Shown here piece by piece: positions 13,595-15,678 of a DNA stretch of 15,678 nucleotides. Under the pieces are notes generated by a model, which was not told the DNA's origin, did no database searches, and saw only the letters and a program-made list of their open reading frames with translations. The translations under genes were made by a program, and so were the position numbers. The stretch lies in assembly GCA_900768005.1 (NCBI GenBank), contig CAAGBE010000104.1, forward strand, positions 1 to 15,678. Direction: 5' to 3'. Each line of letters begins with the position of its first letter. The first letter of the stretch is position 1. This stretch comes from Clostridia bacterium. Its GTDB lineage: Bacteria > Bacillota > Clostridia > UMGS1883.

Positions 13595-14916
13595 TGGCAT
13601 TTGAATCTTTAGGTGAAAAGCTTCAGGAAACCTTTAAAAAACTTAAAGGTCAGGGTGTCGTAACCGAAAAGGATGTAAAAAACGCCATGCGAGAAGTGCG
13701 TTTTGCATTGCTTGAGGCCGATGTTGGATACAAAGTTGTTAAAGAGTTTGAGAAGCGTGTTTTTGAAAAAGCAACGGGAAGTGAAGTTCTTGAAAGCTTA
13801 ACTCCCGGTCAGCAGATAATAAAGATAGTACGTGACGAGCTTACGTGGCTTATGGGCGGTGCTCAGGCGAAGCTTGCAGTAAGTCCCAAGGCACCTACGG
13901 TTTATATGCTTGTAGGTTTGCAGGGTGCAGGTAAAACCACTACTGCGGCAAAGCTTGGCGGTGTGCTTAAAAAGCAGGGCAAACGCCCTATGCTTGCAGG
14001 CTGTGACGTTCAGCGTCCAGCGGCTATAAAGCAGCTTCAGGTTGTAGGCGAGCAGATGGGGCTTGAGGTTTATGCAGACTTTGAGACAAAGGACCCCGTT
14101 AAAATAGCTGTTGATGCGGTGAAAAACTGTGACACATCACGTTTCGATACCGTTATTATAGATACAGCAGGTAGACTCCACGTGGATGAAGCACTAATGG
14201 ATGAACTTAAAAACATCAAGTCAGGTATTCATCCCACGGAAATTCTGCTTGTAGTCGATTCCATGACAGGTCAGGATGCGGTAAATGTTGCTGCAAGCTT
14301 TGACGAACAGCTTGGAATTGACGGCATAATCCTCACCAAGCTTGACGGTGACACCCGTGGCGGTGCGGCACTCAGTGTCCGTGCAACAACGGGTAAGAAC
14401 ATTAAGTTTGTCGGTATGGGCGAAAAACTCACTGACCTTGAGCCTTTCTATCCCGACCGTATGGCATCAAGAATCCTCGGTATGGGAGATATGCTTTCTC
14501 TTATTGACAAGGCACAGGAGGCTTTTGACGAGAAAAAAGCAATGGAGCTTGAGAAAAAACTTCGCGAGCAGAAGTTTGATCTTAATGACTACCTTGAACA
14601 GCTCCGTCAGATGAAGAATATGGGTTCTCTTGAAAGCATCCTCAAAATGATTCCCGGTATGGGTGCAAAGCTTAAAGGCGTAAAGCTTGATGATAAGCAG
14701 TTTACAAGAACGGAAGCAATCATTTGCTCAATGACCAATTATGAAAGAGAAAATCCCGAAATCATAAACGGCAGCCGCAGAAAAAGAATTGCACAGGGTT
14801 GCGGATTGGGTGTGCAGGATGTAAACCTGTTCCTTAAACAGTTTGCCGAAATGCAGAAAATGATGAAAATGTTCTCCGACCCCAAAAAGATGAAGAGAAT
14901 GAGATTTCCTTTTTGA
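13594..14916 (+). CDS. ffh: Signal recognition particle protein Ffh
   Basis: SRP54 GTPase that binds signal sequences of nascent membrane proteins together with the SRP RNA and delivers ribosomes to FtsY. 440 residues. N domain 1-90; G domain about 100-295 with the P-loop GLQGAGKTTTA (108-118), the DVQRPAA insertion-box motif (138-144), DTAGRLH (190-196) and TKLDGDTRGG (248-257). The M domain runs from about 300 to 435, with Met-rich helices (MIPGMGAKLKG; EMQKMMKMF) that form the signal-sequence groove and the RNA-binding NGSRRKRIAQGCG (392-404). The usual GSG at the end of that motif is GCG here. It overlaps the ylxM stop. The G-domain motifs are all intact, so it should be fully active. Confidence 0.97.
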   Translation: MAFESLGEKLQETFKKLKGQGVVTEKDVKNAMREVRFALLEADVGYKVVKEFEKRVFEKATGSEVLESLTPGQQIIKIVRDELTWLMGGAQAKLAVSPKAPTVYMLVGLQGAGKTTTAAKLGGVLKKQGKRPMLAGCDVQRPAAIKQLQVVGEQMGLEVYADFETKDPVKIAVDAVKNCDTSRFDTVIIDTAGRLHVDEALMDELKNIKSGIHPTEILLVVDSMTGQDAVNVAASFDEQLGIDGIILTKLDGDTRGGAALSVRATTGKNIKFVGMGEKLTDLEPFYPDRMASRILGMGDMLSLIDKAQEAFDEKKAMELEKKLREQKFDLNDYLEQLRQMKNMGSLESILKMIPGMGAKLKGVKLDDKQFTRTEAIICSMTNYERENPEIINGSRRKRIAQGCGLGVQDVNLFLKQFAEMQKMMKMFSDPKKMKRMRFPF

Positions 14917-14960
14917 TTTAAATTAATTTTATTATATATTTTATTTATGAGGTGAAAGAA

Positions 14961-15206
14961 ATGGCAGTAAAAATCAGACTTAGAAGAATGGGTGCGAAGA
15001 AGGCTCCTTACTACCGTGTAGTAGTTGCAGATTCCCGTTATCCCCGTGACGGCAGATTCATTGAGGAAGTAGGTACTTACAATCCTCTTACAGAGCCTTC
15101 CGTATTTACAGTTGACGGCGACAAGGTTAAGCAGTGGATTGCTAACGGTGCTCAGCCCACAGATACTGTAAAGAGCCTTCTCAAGAAGAACGGTATCATC
15201 GACTAA
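14961..15206 (+). CDS. rpsP: 30S ribosomal protein S16
   Basis: 81 residues, standard for S16, which helps fold the 5' domain of 16S rRNA during 30S assembly. The N-terminal signature VKIRLRRMGAKKAPYYRVVV is unmistakable, followed by DSRYPRDGRFIEEVGTYNP and the C-terminal KSLLKKNGI. The start is the ATG at 14961, six bases after GAGGTGA (14949-14955). A GTG at 14952 lies within that ribosome binding site and would add three residues. It lies 44 AT-rich bases after ffh and 13 before khpA, in the conserved ffh-rpsP-khpA order. Confidence 0.96.
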   Translation: MAVKIRLRRMGAKKAPYYRVVVADSRYPRDGRFIEEVGTYNPLTEPSVFTVDGDKVKQWIANGAQPTDTVKSLLKKNGIID

Positions 15207-15219
15207 TAGGAGTAATACA

Positions 15220-15453
15220 ATGAAAGAACTTCTTGAAGCTATCGTAAAGCCCCTTGTTCAGCATCCCGACGAAGTTAATGTAACTCTTACTGACCGTGAG
15301 GATTCTGTGCTTCTTGAGCTCAGAGTAAACCCCTCTGATATGGGTAAGGTAATCGGCAGACAGGGAAGAATTGCAAAGGCAATCAGAACTGTTATGCGTG
15401 CAGCTTCCGGCAGAGATGGTAAGAAAGTAATCGTTGACATCGTAGAAGACTGA
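15220..15453 (+). CDS. khpA: KH-domain RNA-binding protein KhpA (YlqC)
   Basis: 77 residues, the usual size of this single type-II KH domain protein. The RNA-binding GxxG loop is G46-R-Q-G49 in MGKVIGRQGRIAKAIR. KhpA forms a complex with KhpB/Jag in Gram-positive bacteria that binds RNA and influences cell division and length. AGGAG (15208-15212) gives the start at 15220. It is the third partner of the ffh-rpsP group. In Bacillus and many Clostridia rimM, trmD and rplS follow; here a terminator comes ten bases after the stop and an Lrp-type regulator comes next, so the operon ends here. Confidence 0.95.
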   Translation: MKELLEAIVKPLVQHPDEVNVTLTDREDSVLLELRVNPSDMGKVIGRQGRIAKAIRTVMRAASGRDGKKVIVDIVED

Positions 15454-15462
15454 TTAAGAATG

Positions 15463-15495
15463 AAAACAACCCTTGGTAATCCAAGGGTTGTTTTT
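15463..15495 (+). terminator. Terminator of the SRP / S16 / KhpA operon
   Basis: A perfect 14-bp stem AAAACAACCCTTGG (15463-15476 with 15481-15494) with a 4-nt loop TAAT; the stem itself ends in a T run. Confidence 0.93.
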
Positions 15496-15567
15496 GGTAT
15501 CTGAGAACTTTCGACAGCCTGTTTTTCGGCAAAAAATTATAATACAGAAAAATTTTTTGAAATCTTC

Positions 15568-15596
15568 TTTACTTTCCACAAAATTTCTCATATAAT
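15568..15596 (+). promoter_or_regulatory. Possible promoter of the Lrp-type regulator gene
   Basis: A perfect TATAAT (15591-15596) with TTTACT (15568-15573) 17 bases before it. The -35 is only a partial match. Confidence 0.5.
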
Positions 15597-15618
15597 TAAT
15601 TTGATGGGAGGTTTTGGT

Positions 15619-15678
15619 ATGGACTCTATTGATTACAAAATTTTATCCTGCCTGAAGGAAAATTCCAGAGAAAACGCA
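15619..15678 (+). CDS. Lrp/AsnC-family regulator, 3'-truncated by window
   Basis: Only the first 20 codons are inside the window: MDSIDYKILSCLKENSRENA. This fits the first helix of the Lrp/AsnC family DNA-binding domain, in which a D-x-x-D-x-x-I-L-x-x-L-x-x-N-(A/S)-R pattern precedes the helix-turn-helix. Such proteins are amino-acid-responsive transcription factors, usually with a C-terminal RAM effector-binding domain, which would lie beyond the edge. GGGAGG (15606-15611) is seven bases before the ATG. The gene begins a new unit after the khpA terminator. Its targets and ligand cannot be seen; the family assignment rests on 20 residues. Confidence 0.7.
   Translation, partial: MDSIDYKILSCLKENSRENA

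Noticed and set aside
15496..15567. Short inverted repeat GCC...GGC and AT-rich bases between khpA and the Lrp-type gene
   Set aside because: Only a 3-bp stem and no ORF with an RBS; nothing supportable.

Overview
The window looks like a chromosomal segment of a low-to-mid GC, spore-forming member of the Clostridia, probably an uncultured gut Oscillospiraceae/Ruminococcaceae-like lineage. The reasons are a PolC-type replicative polymerase, a Firmicutes-type ylxM-ffh-rpsP-khpA operon, a tiny spoVM gene, an S-layer-homology (SLH) surface protein, strong AGGAGG ribosome binding sites and sigma-A promoters of the TTGAAA-17-TATAAT type. The species assignment is inference. I see no prophage, insertion sequence, CRISPR array, tRNA or rRNA.

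Layout: (1) 1-2492, 3' part of a large SLH surface protein, then a strong terminator. (2) 2609-7290, a two-gene operon ispG-polC with overlapping TAATG stop/start. The PolC lacks the proofreading exonuclease domain that is normally inserted in its PHP domain. (3) 7297-7628, a compact stretch with two very small genes: a 49-aa membrane protein starting with TTG, whose ribosome binding site sits in the 3' arm of the polC terminator, and spoVM (23 aa). (4) 7727-9586, a cell-envelope group: a BIG2-domain lipoprotein, a secreted acidic protein, and a 59-aa peptide gene directly behind it. (5) 9621-9883, two terminators back to back and a run of four hairpins that no gene explains. (6) 9884-13062, minus strand: glyA as its own unit, and rpsB-tsf with a structured 150-nt leader. 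(7) 13141-15495, plus strand: ylxM-ffh-rpsP-khpA, ending in a strong terminator. (8) The first 20 codons of an Lrp/AsnC-type regulator at the right edge.

How they relate: most genes are core housekeeping (isoprenoid synthesis, replication, one-carbon metabolism, translation, protein targeting). In many Firmicutes rpsB-tsf and ispG-polC are the two ends of one long conserved cluster (with pyrH, frr, uppS, cdsA, dxr, rseP between). Here both ends are present on opposite strands about 4 kb apart and the middle is missing. The SRP operon likewise stops after khpA, without rimM-trmD-rplS. The most notable observation is the exonuclease-less PolC with all expected PHP metal ligands retained. The best candidates for undescribed elements are the micro-ORF/terminator overlap, the 262-aa/59-aa pair, the hairpin cluster after glyA and the rpsB leader.
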